Assembly: GCA_902802535.1 (NCBI GenBank)
Contig: CADCML010000003.1
Span: 80,272 to 144,271 of the forward strand
Source of the DNA: an uncultured Bacteroidia bacterium
GTDB taxonomy: Bacteria > Bacteroidota > Bacteroidia > Bacteroidales > F082
DNA: 64,000 nt
Reading direction: 5' to 3'
A program made the position numbers and the translations under genes. Of this stretch, positions 24,976 through 33,779 are shown piece after piece. The notes beneath the pieces were generated by a model. It ran no database searches and was not told the DNA's origin. It saw only the letters and a list, made by a program, of their open reading frames with translations. Positions within the stretch are counted from its first letter, which is position 1. The number at the start of each line of letters is the position of its first letter.

Positions 24976-25015
24976 ATCCCTGGATTGCTTCGTTCCTCGC
25001 AATGACGCGAAGCGT
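24976..25015. repeat. Half copy of the palindromic repeat between sdhA and sdhB
   Basis: CTGGATTGCTTCGTTCCTCG then CAATGACGCGAAGCG repeats one arm of the element at 22852-22947. On the other strand it reads as the familiar CATTGCGAGGAACGAAGCAA motif. Confidence 0.7.
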
Positions 25016-25035
25016 CAACAGAACAACTGACAACT

Positions 25036-25794
25036 ATGAACTTCACACTACATATTTGGAGACAGGAAAATGCCCGCGCTAAGGGTCATTTCGAGACTTA
25101 TCCTTTGGATAACATCTCGCCCGACTGCTCTTTCCTTGAGATGCTCGATATCCTGAACGAGCGGCTCATTAACGACTGCATCGCGCATCCCGTTTGCTTC
25201 GACAACGACTGCCGCGAGGGCATTTGCGGCATGTGCGGACTCTACATCAACGGGCGTCCTCACGGCAACGACGACGGCATCACCACTTGTCAACTCCACA
25301 TGCGCAAATTCCACGATGGCGACGACATCTGGATTGAGCCTTGGCGTGCCAAGCCTTTCCCCGTCATCCGAGACCTTGTGGTGGACCGCTCCGCTTTCGA
25401 CAAAATCATCCAAGCGGGAGGCTACATCAGCACCACCACTGGCGGTGTCCCCGATGCCAACACCATCCTGATTCCAAAACATGCCGCCGACATGGCTATG
25501 GATGCGGCTTCGTGTATCGGTTGCGGGGCTTGCGTGGCGGCTTGCAAGAATGCCAGTGCCATGCTGTTTGTTGGTGCCAAGATAAGTCATTTGGCTTTAT
25601 TGCCGCAAGGCCAAATCGAGGCCGCAGACCGTGTCAAGAAAATGGTTGCAAAGATGGATGAGTTGGGTTTCGGCAATTGCACCAACACATACGCTTGCGA
25701 GGCCGAATGCCCGAAACTCATCAAACGGCAGAATATCTCACGGCTCAATCGGCAATGGATTGGGGCGTTGTTTGGACGAGACCGAAAGGATTGA
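25036..25794 (+). CDS. sdhB: Succinate dehydrogenase/fumarate reductase iron-sulfur subunit
   Basis: A 252-residue electron-transfer subunit. [17 protein letters not shown] (Cys54-Cys67) with a later cysteine (ITTCQLH) forms the plant-type 2Fe-2S site. [15 protein letters not shown] and [15 protein letters not shown] supply ligands for the 4Fe-4S and 3Fe-4S clusters. It links the flavoprotein to the membrane b-heme subunit. The N-terminus [22 protein letters not shown] is typical of the Bacteroidetes form. The start is 65 bases after sdhA, past a half palindromic repeat; its stop lies one base from the end of the convergent comM gene. Confidence 0.95.
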   Translation: MNFTLHIWRQENARAKGHFETYPLDNISPDCSFLEMLDILNERLINDCIAHPVCFDNDCREGICGMCGLYINGRPHGNDDGITTCQLHMRKFHDGDDIWIEPWRAKPFPVIRDLVVDRSAFDKIIQAGGYISTTTGGVPDANTILIPKHAADMAMDAASCIGCGACVAACKNASAMLFVGAKISHLALLPQGQIEAADRVKKMVAKMDELGFGNCTNTYACEAECPKLIKRQNISRLNRQWIGALFGRDRKD

Positions 25795-25795
25795 A

Positions 25796-27328
25796 TCAGC
25801 TCCCCCAATTGTCCCTGTCCAAACTCCTATAATTAATAGCCTCCGCCAAATGTCCAGTTTGAATGTTCTCGCTGTCATCGAGGTCGGCGATGGTGCGGGA
25901 AACTTTGAGGATGCGGTCGTAGGCGCGGGCTGAGAGTCCGAGACGGTTCATGGCGTTCTTGAGGATGTTGCGGCAGTCCTCGTCCAAGTCGCAGTATTTC
26001 TGGATGAGTTGAGAGGTCATTTGTGCGTTGGCGTGGATGGTCGGATAATCCGCATAACGTTTCTCTTGTATCTTCCTCGCCTTGATGACGCGCTCGCGCA
26101 CCACCCCACTCGACTCGCCTCTTTGCTTGTCGGCCAAATCCCGATAGGCCACAGGCACGACTTCAACATGCAGGTCGATGCGGTCCATGAGCGGCCCACT
26201 GATGCGATTAAGATACTGTTGCACCATACCGGGCTTGCAAGTGCATTCCTTGTCAGGATGATTATAATAACCGCAAGGGCATGGGTTCATCGCAGCTACC
26301 ATCATGAAATTGGCCGGAAAATCAACCGTCATTTTGGCTCGCGAGATGGTCACGATGCGGTCTTCCATTGGTTGGCGCATCACTTCAAGGACGGTGCGCT
26401 TGAACTCGGGCAGTTCGTCAAGGAAAAGCACACCATTATGAGCCAACGAAATTTCTCCAGGCTGCGGATAGGTGCCGCCGCCCACCAAACCCGCATCACT
26501 GATGGTGTGGTGCGGACTGCGGAACGGCCTCGTCCTGACCAATGAAGCATTACGTCCAACCAATCCTGCCACAGAATGGATTTTGGTGGTTTCCAAAGCC
26601 TCGGCCATGGTCAAAGGTGGCAAAATGGTGGGCATCCGCTTGGCCAACATGGTCTTACCACTTCCTGGAGGACCAATGAGAATCACATTGTGACCACCCG
26701 CAGCAGCAATCTCCAAGGCACGTTTGATGTTTTCCTGCCCTTTCACGTCGCTAAAATCGAATTCGCAGTTGACCTCCTGCCACGACTCTGCCATGTCGAC
26801 GGTCACGGGTTGGATTTCCTTGCCGCCGTTCAAAATCGAGACGACTTCGTGGATGTTTTCCACGCCATACACTTCCAGTCCCTCCACTACGGCGGCTTCG
26901 CGCGCATTGGACTTGGGAACAATAAGTCCCCGAAAGCCGTCCTGTTTCGCTTTGATGGCGATGGGTAAAGTGCCTTTGATGGGTTTGAGTGTGCCGTCAA
27001 GGGAGAGTTCGCCCATGATGATGAACTGCTCCAGCAAATCCGTATTCACTTGCTCCGATGCCGCCATAATGCCAATGGCAATGGGCAAGTCGTAGGCCGA
27101 GCCTTCCTTGCGGATGTCGGCGGGCGCCATGTTGATGACGATTCTCTTGTGGGGATAATAATAGCCAAGGTTGGCGATGGCCGCCTCAATGCGTTGCTGG
27201 CTCTCCTTGACCGCGTTGTCGGGCAGGCCGACCAGATAAAAGTTGATACCTCTGTCGATGTTCACCTCAATGGTGACCTGAATGGCTTCAATGCCGAAAA
27301 GGGCGCATCCGAATGTCTTTACTAACAT
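25796..27328 (-). CDS. comM: YifB/ComM family Mg-chelatase-like AAA ATPase
   Basis: A 510-residue protein: N-terminal Lon-protease-like fold (residues 1-170), AAA domain with Walker A GPPGSGKT at 219-226 and Walker B GVLFLDELPEF, and a C-terminal Mg-chelatase-like region (MTSQLIQKYCDLDEDC, SARAYDRILKVSRTIADL). A cysteine-containing insert (NPCPCGYYNHPDKECTC) is typical of the family. In naturally competent bacteria, ComM is a hexameric helicase that extends branch migration during transformation. The gene has a promoter-like CATCTTTG at 27364-27357 and an unusual set of phased repeats upstream. It converges with sdhB. Confidence 0.93.
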   Translation of the reverse strand: MLVKTFGCALFGIEAIQVTIEVNIDRGINFYLVGLPDNAVKESQQRIEAAIANLGYYYPHKRIVINMAPADIRKEGSAYDLPIAIGIMAASEQVNTDLLEQFIIMGELSLDGTLKPIKGTLPIAIKAKQDGFRGLIVPKSNAREAAVVEGLEVYGVENIHEVVSILNGGKEIQPVTVDMAESWQEVNCEFDFSDVKGQENIKRALEIAAAGGHNVILIGPPGSGKTMLAKRMPTILPPLTMAEALETTKIHSVAGLVGRNASLVRTRPFRSPHHTISDAGLVGGGTYPQPGEISLAHNGVLFLDELPEFKRTVLEVMRQPMEDRIVTISRAKMTVDFPANFMMVAAMNPCPCGYYNHPDKECTCKPGMVQQYLNRISGPLMDRIDLHVEVVPVAYRDLADKQRGESSGVVRERVIKARKIQEKRYADYPTIHANAQMTSQLIQKYCDLDEDCRNILKNAMNRLGLSARAYDRILKVSRTIADLDDSENIQTGHLAEAINYRSLDRDNWGS

Positions 27329-27391
27329 GATTGTGGGGGTTTAAAAATTCATGCTGCAAAGATGCAAACCTTGTCAAGAAAAAGCCGTTGA

Positions 27392-27438
27392 ACAAACGTT
27401 TGTAGTCGACTGTAAACGTTTGTTGTCGTTTGCTGTCG
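27392..27438. promoter_or_regulatory. Phased operator-like repeats upstream of comM
   Basis: ACAAACGTTTGT at 27392-27403 is a perfect 12-base palindrome. AAACGTTT recurs at 27414-27421. A longer unit GTTTGTnGTCG occurs at 27398-27408 and 27418-27428, with GTTTGCTGTCG at 27428-27438. Spacings are 20 and 10 bases, so copies lie on one face of the helix. They sit about 30-75 bases upstream of the comM -7 element. Confidence 0.5.
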
Positions 27439-27464
27439 GATATATTGCTGATTATCAGAATATA

Positions 27465-28463
27465 TTACTTTTTCGGTTTGTAACCTGAATCTTGAAAGAT
27501 ATTCTGCAAATCCTTCCGCTGCATCAGTTTTTGGAGTGTGGTTTCATTGTTTGAAACGAATGAGCGGATGATGTTCAGGCCGAAAAACTCGCCAAGGCGC
27601 GAGGGGGCGTCGTTGCTGTAGGCCTGTGTAAAAGGACCGTCGCCAAAGAACATCATGTAGGCATCCAATCCTGCATCGTAGAGACGGCGGTTGCCCACAA
27701 CGTCGGCCCACATTTGGCCTTCATTTTCCACCGCCCAATGCCATTGGTCTGACGAATATCCAAGCAAAACGCTATCAGGCATTTCGGGGCACATCGCCTC
27801 AACGAAGAAGTTCAAGCGGCCGCAAAACACCATCTCGTCCACCACCTGACCTTGTTTCCGCCATTCGTATATGTAACTCATATACAATTCCTTAGCTACA
27901 TCTTTCGCTAAGGTTGCCTTACTTGTGCGCACCTGCATGTATCTCGGCATCCCGATTTGGTCGTAGATCTCTTCATCATCGAGATACCAATCCAAGGAAA
28001 TCACCAACTGGTTATCAATAATCTGAACGGGCGGCTCATCGGGATGGACACCCGTGATGCAGGTGAAAGCCTTCTTAGGAAGCTCAATGTCAGGGTAATA
28101 GTAATGGAAATGCGCCAACACATCCTCCACCATCGGTTCCACTTGCCTCAAATCGGGGAAGACGGCTTTCGCCTTTTGATACAAGACGATGCTGAACGGG
28201 TCAGTGGCAAAATCCTTGAGATATTGCACCGCCTCGAAATTGGTGAGGTCACCGCTGAGGAACACGCGATAGCGGTCTTGGATCTTCATCAGCTCGTTTT
28301 GGAAGTCGGCCGTGTCGAGAGCGAAGAGCTCAGCTTCGTACCGATCGAACTCAAGGTCGTAGGGCTCTGTTTTGATATCAAGTTTGGCCTTGTAGGCGGG
28401 CTTTTTCTCTTGGCATGAGGCCATCATTAGGCAGATGGCGAGGATGGATAGTATTCTGTTCAT
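27465..28463 (-). CDS. gldB: Gliding motility lipoprotein GldB-like
   Basis: A 332-residue lipoprotein (signal ILAICLMMASC, lipidated Cys17) with the overall GldB sequence plan. The N-terminal part reads FDRYEAELFALDTADF and later MKIQDRYRVFLSGDLTN. The middle contains NQLVISLDWYLDDEEIYDQIG and MPRYMQVRTSKATLAKDVAKELY. GldB is one of the lipoproteins required for gliding and type IX secretion in Flavobacterium; in non-gliding Bacteroidales the homologue probably serves secretion or envelope functions. It lies 67 bases downstream of cinA on the same strand, with a small GCCCC-TAC-GGGGC palindrome between. Confidence 0.75.
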   Translation of the reverse strand: MNRILSILAICLMMASCQEKKPAYKAKLDIKTEPYDLEFDRYEAELFALDTADFQNELMKIQDRYRVFLSGDLTNFEAVQYLKDFATDPFSIVLYQKAKAVFPDLRQVEPMVEDVLAHFHYYYPDIELPKKAFTCITGVHPDEPPVQIIDNQLVISLDWYLDDEEIYDQIGMPRYMQVRTSKATLAKDVAKELYMSYIYEWRKQGQVVDEMVFCGRLNFFVEAMCPEMPDSVLLGYSSDQWHWAVENEGQMWADVVGNRRLYDAGLDAYMMFFGDGPFTQAYSNDAPSRLGEFFGLNIIRSFVSNNETTLQKLMQRKDLQNIFQDSGYKPKK

Positions 28464-28513
28464 TATCTTTGTGTTATGGGCAGGGACTTACGTCGCCTGC
28501 TTACTGGTCTGTC

Positions 28514-28526
28514 GCCCCTACGGGGC
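28514..28526. repeat. Short GC palindrome between cinA and gldB
   Basis: GCCCCTACGGGGC, inside GTCGCCCCTACGGGGCT. It resembles short palindromes scattered in many Bacteroidales genomes. It is too short to act as a convincing terminator. Confidence 0.35.
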
Positions 28527-28530
28527 TCGG

Positions 28531-29775
28531 TTAATCAGTTATTTGCTGGCGCAACATCTCATAGGCCATGATGGTGGCGCGGTTGATGACATTCTCGCGA
28601 TCCTTGCCAAAATTGAAGCGTTTGGAAACGATACCTTTGGCGGAAGCCACGCCAATCCACACCGTGCCGACGGGGTTTTCGTCCGTGCCGCCGCCTGGAC
28701 CTGCAACACCCGTGGTGGCCACACCAAAATCAGCTTCCATCAGCTCGCGGACGCCTTTAGCCATGCTCTCAACGACTTCCTGACTCACGACACCGTGTTC
28801 TTCTATCGTTTCGGCAGGCACACCCAACACCTTGGTTTTCATCGATGTGGCATAAGTGACCGCCGTCCCTTTGAAGACCTCCGAACTGCCCGGAATCAGG
28901 GTGATGACATGAGCGATATTGCCACCAGTGCAACTCTCCGCCGAGGCGAAAGTCATACCTTTGTTTAATAAAAGGTCGAAGACCGTGCGCTCGATGGGCT
29001 GGTCTTGCATGGAGAAGATGTACTCGGAAATCAATCGGGTCAACTTTTCGACTTGGTCGTCCAAAGTGGAGTGAAGCAAGTCAGCATCCTCATGTCTCCC
29101 GCTCAGGCGCAGGCGCACCACGCCATATTGCGGCAAATAGGCCAAGGAAAGGAAATCGGGCATAGCGTCTTCCCAATCCCTTATCTTGTCAGCCAAAAAC
29201 GACTCGCCGATGCCCGTGGTCATGATGACACGCTTCTCGTAAGGAACGGCATGAAAGCGCTGCTTGATGCGCGGAAGCAACTCATCCGTAAAAATACCTT
29301 TCATCTCAAACGGCACACCCGGCATGAAAGCAAAGACCACACCGTTTTTCTCCAACCACATGCAAGGAGCCGTGCCGTAGGTGTTCGGAATGTATTCACA
29401 CGCTTTCGGCAACATCGCCTGACTTCGGTTGCGCTCGCTCATCTGGAATCCACGGCGATTGAACAGTGAAACCACATTGTCGTAGGCCGCTTGGCAAAAC
29501 TCCAACTCGGTGCCAAAAAACTTGCAGACCGTCGGCTTAGTGATGTCATCGGCAGTAGGTCCCAATCCGCCCGTTACCAAAACGAGATCGGCATCCATGC
29601 AGGCGTTAAAAGCATCAAGGATGGCTTTTTCGGAATCGCCGATGGTGAGTGTGGAAGTCAGCTGGAAACCCGCAGCCGAAAGTTGTTCGCCAAGCCAAGC
29701 TGCATTCGTATTAATCACTTGACCGATAAGCAGTTCGTCACCAATCGAAATGTTCTTTATGACTATTTCTTTCAT
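28531..29775 (-). CDS. cinA: CinA family nicotinamide-nucleotide amidohydrolase / competence-damage protein
   Basis: A 414-residue two-domain protein. The N-terminal half is a MoCF-type domain (SIGDELLIGQVINTNAAWLGEQL, LVTGGLGPTADDITK). The C-terminal half is the CinA amidohydrolase domain (SAESCTGGNIAHVITLIPGSS, ATTGVAGPGGGTDENPVGTVWIG), which deamidates nicotinamide mononucleotide for NAD recycling; the N-terminal part of relatives cleaves ADP-ribose. The open frame extends to 29823, but ATG 29775 (MKEIVIKNISIGDE) is the normal start, and a promoter (TATCTTTG at 29800-29793) lies between. It is followed by gldB on the same strand. Confidence 0.93.
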   Translation of the reverse strand: MKEIVIKNISIGDELLIGQVINTNAAWLGEQLSAAGFQLTSTLTIGDSEKAILDAFNACMDADLVLVTGGLGPTADDITKPTVCKFFGTELEFCQAAYDNVVSLFNRRGFQMSERNRSQAMLPKACEYIPNTYGTAPCMWLEKNGVVFAFMPGVPFEMKGIFTDELLPRIKQRFHAVPYEKRVIMTTGIGESFLADKIRDWEDAMPDFLSLAYLPQYGVVRLRLSGRHEDADLLHSTLDDQVEKLTRLISEYIFSMQDQPIERTVFDLLLNKGMTFASAESCTGGNIAHVITLIPGSSEVFKGTAVTYATSMKTKVLGVPAETIEEHGVVSQEVVESMAKGVRELMEADFGVATTGVAGPGGGTDENPVGTVWIGVASAKGIVSKRFNFGKDRENVINRATIMAYEMLRQQITD

Positions 29776-29792
29776 ATCCGTCCAAATTTGTG

Positions 29793-29859
29793 CAAAGATA
29801 GGCCATTTTTCGGCTATCATCATGAAAAAAACGTCAATTCAAAATATTTCGTATTTTTG
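29793..29859. promoter_or_regulatory. Divergent promoters of cinA and the nucleoside phosphorylase
   Basis: Minus strand TATCTTTG at 29800-29793 serves cinA and excludes the upstream in-frame start at 29823. Plus strand TATTTTTG at 29852-29859 lies 23 bases before ATG 29882. Confidence 0.5.
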
Positions 29860-29881
29860 CGGTTTTTAAAATGAAATTGAT

Positions 29882-30763
29882 ATGAATCAACCCATCCCAG
29901 CATCGCAACTGATCCTCAACAACGAGGGCGCGATATACCATCTGAACCTGCATCCCGACCAACTGGCCGACGATATCATTTTGGTCGGCGACCCCGGCCG
30001 CGTCAGCGAAGTTTCCACTTTTTTTGACAAAATCGAGGTGAAACGCCAAAACCGTGAAATTGTAACCCATACAGGTTTCTTCAACGGCAAGCGCATCACC
30101 GTGCTCAGTACTGGCATGGGCACCGACAATCTCGACATTGTCATGAACGAACTCGATGCCTTGGCCAACATTGACCTGAAGACGAGGATGCCCAAGGAAG
30201 GGCACCGCACTTTGAACCTTATCCGCCTCGGCACCAGTGGCGCGCTACAGCCCGACATCGAAGTCGAAAACAGCTTTGTGGCTACACGCTATGCCATCGG
30301 CTTGGACGGCTTGCTGTATTTCTATGAGAAACACAAGGAAGCAAATGAAATCGCTTTGCGCGACGCTTTCATCGAGCAGATGGACTACCCGAAGGATCTG
30401 CCTCTCCCCTACGCCGTGGAAGGCTCAAAGGAACTGTTTGACCGTTTGGGACAAGGCTATTATCATGGCATAACCGCCACAGCACCAGGTTTCTATGGAC
30501 CGCAAGGCCGCACTTTGAGGACACGTCTTGCCTATCCCGAACATAACCACAAAATGGAAGCCTTCAACTATAATGGCTGGCGCATCTGCAATTTCGAGAT
30601 GGAGTCGTCGGCACTTTACGGCCTCGGCAAGATGATGGGCCACAACTGCTTGACTATCTGTGCAGTGATAGCCAACCGCGTGACTGAAAAGTTCGCCTCC
30701 GACTATCATCCTTACATAAAAACATTGGTTGTAAACACATTGGAAAGACTCTCATCAAAATAA
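29882..30763 (+). CDS. Nucleoside phosphorylase (uridine phosphorylase-like)
   Basis: A 293-residue enzyme of the PNP/UDP phosphorylase family, which splits nucleosides with phosphate into a base and ribose-1-phosphate. IILVGDPGRVSEVSTFF is the phosphate-binding GDPxR motif. STGMGTDNLDIVMNEL and IRLGTSGALQPDIEV follow as in uridine phosphorylases, and ICNFEMESSALYGLG supplies the ribose-binding glutamate. Members of about 290 residues occur across Bacteroidetes as salvage enzymes for uridine or related nucleosides; exact base preference cannot be read by eye. It is a single gene ending at a strong bidirectional terminator. Confidence 0.9.
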   Translation: MNQPIPASQLILNNEGAIYHLNLHPDQLADDIILVGDPGRVSEVSTFFDKIEVKRQNREIVTHTGFFNGKRITVLSTGMGTDNLDIVMNELDALANIDLKTRMPKEGHRTLNLIRLGTSGALQPDIEVENSFVATRYAIGLDGLLYFYEKHKEANEIALRDAFIEQMDYPKDLPLPYAVEGSKELFDRLGQGYYHGITATAPGFYGPQGRTLRTRLAYPEHNHKMEAFNYNGWRICNFEMESSALYGLGKMMGHNCLTICAVIANRVTEKFASDYHPYIKTLVVNTLERLSSK

Positions 30764-30780
30764 AGAGGATTCCTTACACG

Positions 30781-30818
30781 AAAAAGCCTGACGGGTTCAA
30801 TACACCGCCAGGCTTTTT
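30781..30818. terminator. Bidirectional rho-independent terminator
   Basis: AAAAAGCCTG at 30781-30790 pairs with CAGGCTTTTT at 30809-30818, with further ACGG/CCG pairing inside. A-run and T-run on opposite sides let it serve the phosphorylase gene and the convergent beta-barrel gene. Confidence 0.8.
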
Positions 30819-30839
30819 CGTTTTCTCCAATCCAATGGT

Positions 30840-31517
30840 TTAATGCATCACGCCCACTTCGAGGCCGATAAAATTGTTGCGAAGGATGCTGCCCGTCTGT
30901 TGCTCCAAGGTTTTTACGAAAGTGTTGGTAAAAGCATGGTCGAAGGTAAACTGGACAAAGGCCGACAGATTCCTGTTGATTTCGTATTCCGCACCCACGC
31001 CGAAAACCATCGATGCTTGAAACAAGCGGTATTGGTTCGTGCAATTGTTGTAATTCTCGGACGAAACCCAATAAAAAGTATAGTTGTCCTTGCCGATGTC
31101 CCTGACATTGAAACTCATGCCTCCACCCGCCTCTACAAAGGCCTTGAACGAATCCACGATATCGAATTTGACCTTAATCTTGAGCGGAACCTCGACATTG
31201 ATTGCCTTCAGTCGGCGCGCCACATGCACATCGGTCTTTTCCAAGAAATCATCCACATAACGGTGGTCGGTGAAAGTGTATCTCATCCGTATCAAATTGA
31301 GGTTGGCACCCGAAGAAACCGCGATGTTTTCCGTCAAATGATAGTCGACCACCAAACCCGTACGAAAGCCCAATCCGAGGCCGTCGTTTTTTGCTGCAAT
31401 GGAACCCGAACTGGCCCAATTGAACGTCGGACCAAATTTCAAGCCGATTCTCGTCTGAGCATAGCCACTCATGGCAACCACAACTACAAAGCTGATTATC
31501 AATGATATTCTTTTCAT
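30840..31517 (-). CDS. Outer membrane beta-barrel protein (PorT/OmpW-like)
   Basis: A 225-residue exported protein with signal peptide MKRISLIISFVVVVAMSGYAQ, followed by alternating amphipathic strands (TRIGLKFGPTFNWASSG, LGLGFRTGLVVDYHLTENIAVSSGANLNLIRMRYTF). A C-terminal strand ends in VGVMH. This is an eight-strand-type outer membrane beta-barrel of the PorT family. Function within the family is varied, from structural porin to T9SS assembly, and cannot be assigned. The frame extends to 31562, but ATG 31517 gives the signal peptide. It is divergent from a second barrel gene of the same type. Confidence 0.8.
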   Translation of the reverse strand: MKRISLIISFVVVVAMSGYAQTRIGLKFGPTFNWASSGSIAAKNDGLGLGFRTGLVVDYHLTENIAVSSGANLNLIRMRYTFTDHRYVDDFLEKTDVHVARRLKAINVEVPLKIKVKFDIVDSFKAFVEAGGGMSFNVRDIGKDNYTFYWVSSENYNNCTNQYRLFQASMVFGVGAEYEINRNLSAFVQFTFDHAFTNTFVKTLEQQTGSILRNNFIGLEVGVMH

Positions 31518-31537
31518 AACAACAAGATTTTGAGCTA

Positions 31538-31595
31538 CAAAAGTAATTATTTTTGCCGACATTTCCCCAAAATTGAAAAATGATTCTTACTTTTG
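31538..31595. promoter_or_regulatory. Divergent promoters of two beta-barrel genes
   Basis: Minus strand TACTTTTG at 31545-31538. On the plus strand TATTTTTG at 31548-31555 and TACTTTTG at 31588-31595. The two barrels may be co-regulated. Confidence 0.5.
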
Positions 31596-31634
31596 CCGCA
31601 AATTCATCAAATTATTCACTAAAACTCATTGAAA

Positions 31635-32360
31635 ATGAAAAAGACGTTTTTACTGATTGCAGCCCTGCTGATGATGGGTAGTGCAGCATTCGCAGGTGGC
31701 GGCTTCGACATCGCCATCGGCCCGAAAGTCGGTTTCCAAACCGCCAAACTCTCCTACGAAAAAGCCGACATCAAAGCGGGATTCGCCAACCATTTCACCG
31801 CTGGCCTCTTTGGCCGCGTCACCATTGGCCGTCTCTATGTGCAACCCGAAGTGCTTTACTTCAAGACTTCCAACCTATTTGATGTGAATGTCACGGGAGA
31901 AGACGAATATTTCAACATCCCGACGGGTGCCAACGTGAACCTCACCCTGAACCAAATGAACCTTCAAGTGCCTGTGTTGATTGGTGTCAACATTCTTGAC
32001 CTCGACCTGCTCACCTTACGTGCCCAAGTGGGTCCGACGGCCAACTTTGTCCTCAAGTCGCAGACCTTGATCGACTACACCGTTTCCGCCACTGGCAGCG
32101 ACGGCTCACAAATGACCCAAGAAGGGAATGTCAGTTCGGATTCCGACCAGTTCAACACCAAAACCATCTCTTGGGGACTGCAAGCCGGCCTCGGTGTCGA
32201 CGTGTGGAGATTTACGCTCGACGTCAACTACAACTTCGGCCTGAGCAAAGTTTTCGGTGCCTTGAATGACACACCGCTTGGCGAAACCTTCGATTTCACC
32301 AACGTCGACAACACCAAGCAGAACCTGTTTATGGTGACCGTGGGCTTCAAGTTCCTGTAA
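31635..32360 (+). CDS. Outer membrane beta-barrel protein (PorT/OmpW-like)
   Basis: A 241-residue protein with signal peptide MKKTFLLIAALLMMGSAAFA, then strands such as FDIAIGPKVGFQTAKLSY, GLFGRVTIGRLYVQPEVLYFKT and TLNQMNLQVPVLIGVN, ending in the outer-membrane signature LFMVTVGFKFL with a C-terminal aromatic-X-Leu. It is a PorT-type beta-barrel, a paralogue in style of the divergent neighbour. The frame begins at TTG 31629, but ATG 31635 is the likely start. It ends at a strong bidirectional hairpin. Ligand or partner unknown. Confidence 0.8.
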   Translation: MKKTFLLIAALLMMGSAAFAGGGFDIAIGPKVGFQTAKLSYEKADIKAGFANHFTAGLFGRVTIGRLYVQPEVLYFKTSNLFDVNVTGEDEYFNIPTGANVNLTLNQMNLQVPVLIGVNILDLDLLTLRAQVGPTANFVLKSQTLIDYTVSATGSDGSQMTQEGNVSSDSDQFNTKTISWGLQAGLGVDVWRFTLDVNYNFGLSKVFGALNDTPLGETFDFTNVDNTKQNLFMVTVGFKFL

Positions 32361-32384
32361 TCCATAGATTTAAAAACAAAAAAG

Positions 32385-32415
32385 AGCGTTGTACATCTTT
32401 ACGATGTGCAACGCT
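32385..32415. terminator. Bidirectional rho-independent terminator
   Basis: AGCGTTGTACATC (32385-32397), loop TTTAC, GATGTGCAACGCT (32403-32415), flanked by A-rich and T-rich runs. A 13-base stem with one mismatch ends the beta-barrel transcript. Confidence 0.8.
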
Positions 32416-32436
32416 TTTCTTTTTTTGACATTTTTT

Positions 32437-32466
32437 TGCCGCATCAAGGAATTTTGTCTATTTTTG
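32437..32466 (+). promoter_or_regulatory. Promoter of the aminopeptidase P gene
   Basis: TTG 32437-32439, 19-base spacer, TATTTTTG 32459-32466, then 20 bases to ATG 32487. This excludes the longer frame starting at 32406. Confidence 0.6.
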
Positions 32467-32486
32467 AAATTCCAAAATCGCATGAT

Positions 32487-33779
32487 ATGAATACACCTAT
32501 TCCAAACCGCCTTTTCGTCAGAAACAGGGCCAATTTTGCGGCACAACTGCCGCCCAAGTCGGTGGCCGTTTTCACCGCCAACGAACCCATGCCGCGCAAC
32601 GGCGACCAGTTTTTCCCGTTCCGCCAACAGTCTGATTTCTTTTACCTTACAGGCATCAACGAGGAGAACGCTTTTCTCCTCATCGCACCCGATTATCCCA
32701 TTGAGGAATTGCGCGAAATCCTTTTCATCGAGCCTTACGACGAGGTGAAAGCCACTTGGCAGGGCGAGATGCTCGACAACGCCCATGCCGCCGAGCTTTC
32801 GGGTGTGAAAACCGTCAAAGGCAGCGACGCGTTTTGGTCGGTGCTGAACGACATCGTTTTTTCGGGCTATGGCGACACGATTTTCCTGAACAGCTATGAA
32901 TACCCGAAATATGAGTGCAACACGGAAACTATTCAACAGCGTTTCGTCAAGAAAACCAAGGCGTTGTACCCTATGCACAACTATGGTCGCACCGCCCCGA
33001 TTCTCAATGCTTTGCGCATGGTGAAATCGGAGGAGGAAATTAAGATCATTCAACAGGCCTGCGACATCACAGGCAAGGCCTTCCGCCGCTGTTTGGAAAC
33101 CGTAAAGCCGGGGATGAACGAATTTGAGGTACAGGCTGAAATCGAGTACATCTTCAAACGCAACAACGCTTCCGGCCACGCCTTTGCGCCCATCGTCGCG
33201 GGTGGAAAGAACGCCTGCTGTTTGCATTACTCGAAAAACCAAAGCCTCCTGGACGAGGGCGACTTGATTCTTTTCGACATCGGCTGCGAACTGAAAAACT
33301 ATTCCTCCGACCTCAGCCGCACCATACCTATTAATGGCAAGTTCACCCAACGGCAAGCCGACTGCTACAACGCCGTCCGCCGCGTGATGAAGGAAATCAT
33401 CAAGCTCTATCGCCCCGGCGGCACCATCAACCAAATCAATGAAACGACATACAAGTTGATGGAGCAAGAAATGATAAAACTTGGTTTGTTCACCGCCGAG
33501 GACGTGAAAAAACAGAATCCCGACAAGCCGCTTTACAAGAAATATCTGATGCATGGCATATCACACCACATTGGCTTGGATGACCACGACAACATTGACA
33601 AGTTCAAACCTTTTGCGCCTGGCATGATACTCTCCTGCGAGCCAGGGCTTTACATCCGTGAAGAAGGCATCGGCATCCGTATTGAGGACGACCTTTTGAT
33701 TACCTACGGCGAACCCATCAATTTGTTTGAGGGATTGCCAACGGAAATCGAGGAGATTGAGGCGGCGATGAAAAAATGA
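32487..33779 (+). CDS. pepP: Xaa-Pro aminopeptidase (M24B, aminopeptidase P)
   Basis: A 430-residue cytoplasmic metallopeptidase that removes an N-terminal residue preceding proline. The N-terminal domain contains FFPFRQQSDFFYLTGINEENAFLL, typical of aminopeptidase P. The pita-bread catalytic domain has all five metal ligands: LILFDIGCELKNYSSDLSRT (two aspartates), MHGISHHIGLDDHD (histidine), CEPGLYI (glutamate) and GIRIEDDLLIT (glutamate). ATG 32487 follows a good promoter. It is immediately followed by a second, divergent-in-sequence M24 peptidase with its own promoter. Confidence 0.93.
   Translation: MNTPIPNRLFVRNRANFAAQLPPKSVAVFTANEPMPRNGDQFFPFRQQSDFFYLTGINEENAFLLIAPDYPIEELREILFIEPYDEVKATWQGEMLDNAHAAELSGVKTVKGSDAFWSVLNDIVFSGYGDTIFLNSYEYPKYECNTETIQQRFVKKTKALYPMHNYGRTAPILNALRMVKSEEEIKIIQQACDITGKAFRRCLETVKPGMNEFEVQAEIEYIFKRNNASGHAFAPIVAGGKNACCLHYSKNQSLLDEGDLILFDIGCELKNYSSDLSRTIPINGKFTQRQADCYNAVRRVMKEIIKLYRPGGTINQINETTYKLMEQEMIKLGLFTAEDVKKQNPDKPLYKKYLMHGISHHIGLDDHDNIDKFKPFAPGMILSCEPGLYIREEGIGIRIEDDLLITYGEPINLFEGLPTEIEEIEAAMKK

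Noticed and set aside
24675-25046. Protein-coding frame on the minus strand reading [10 protein letters not shown]
   Set aside because: This peptide string is the usual by-product of translating the palindromic repeat at 24976-25015; the rest is antisense to sdhA.
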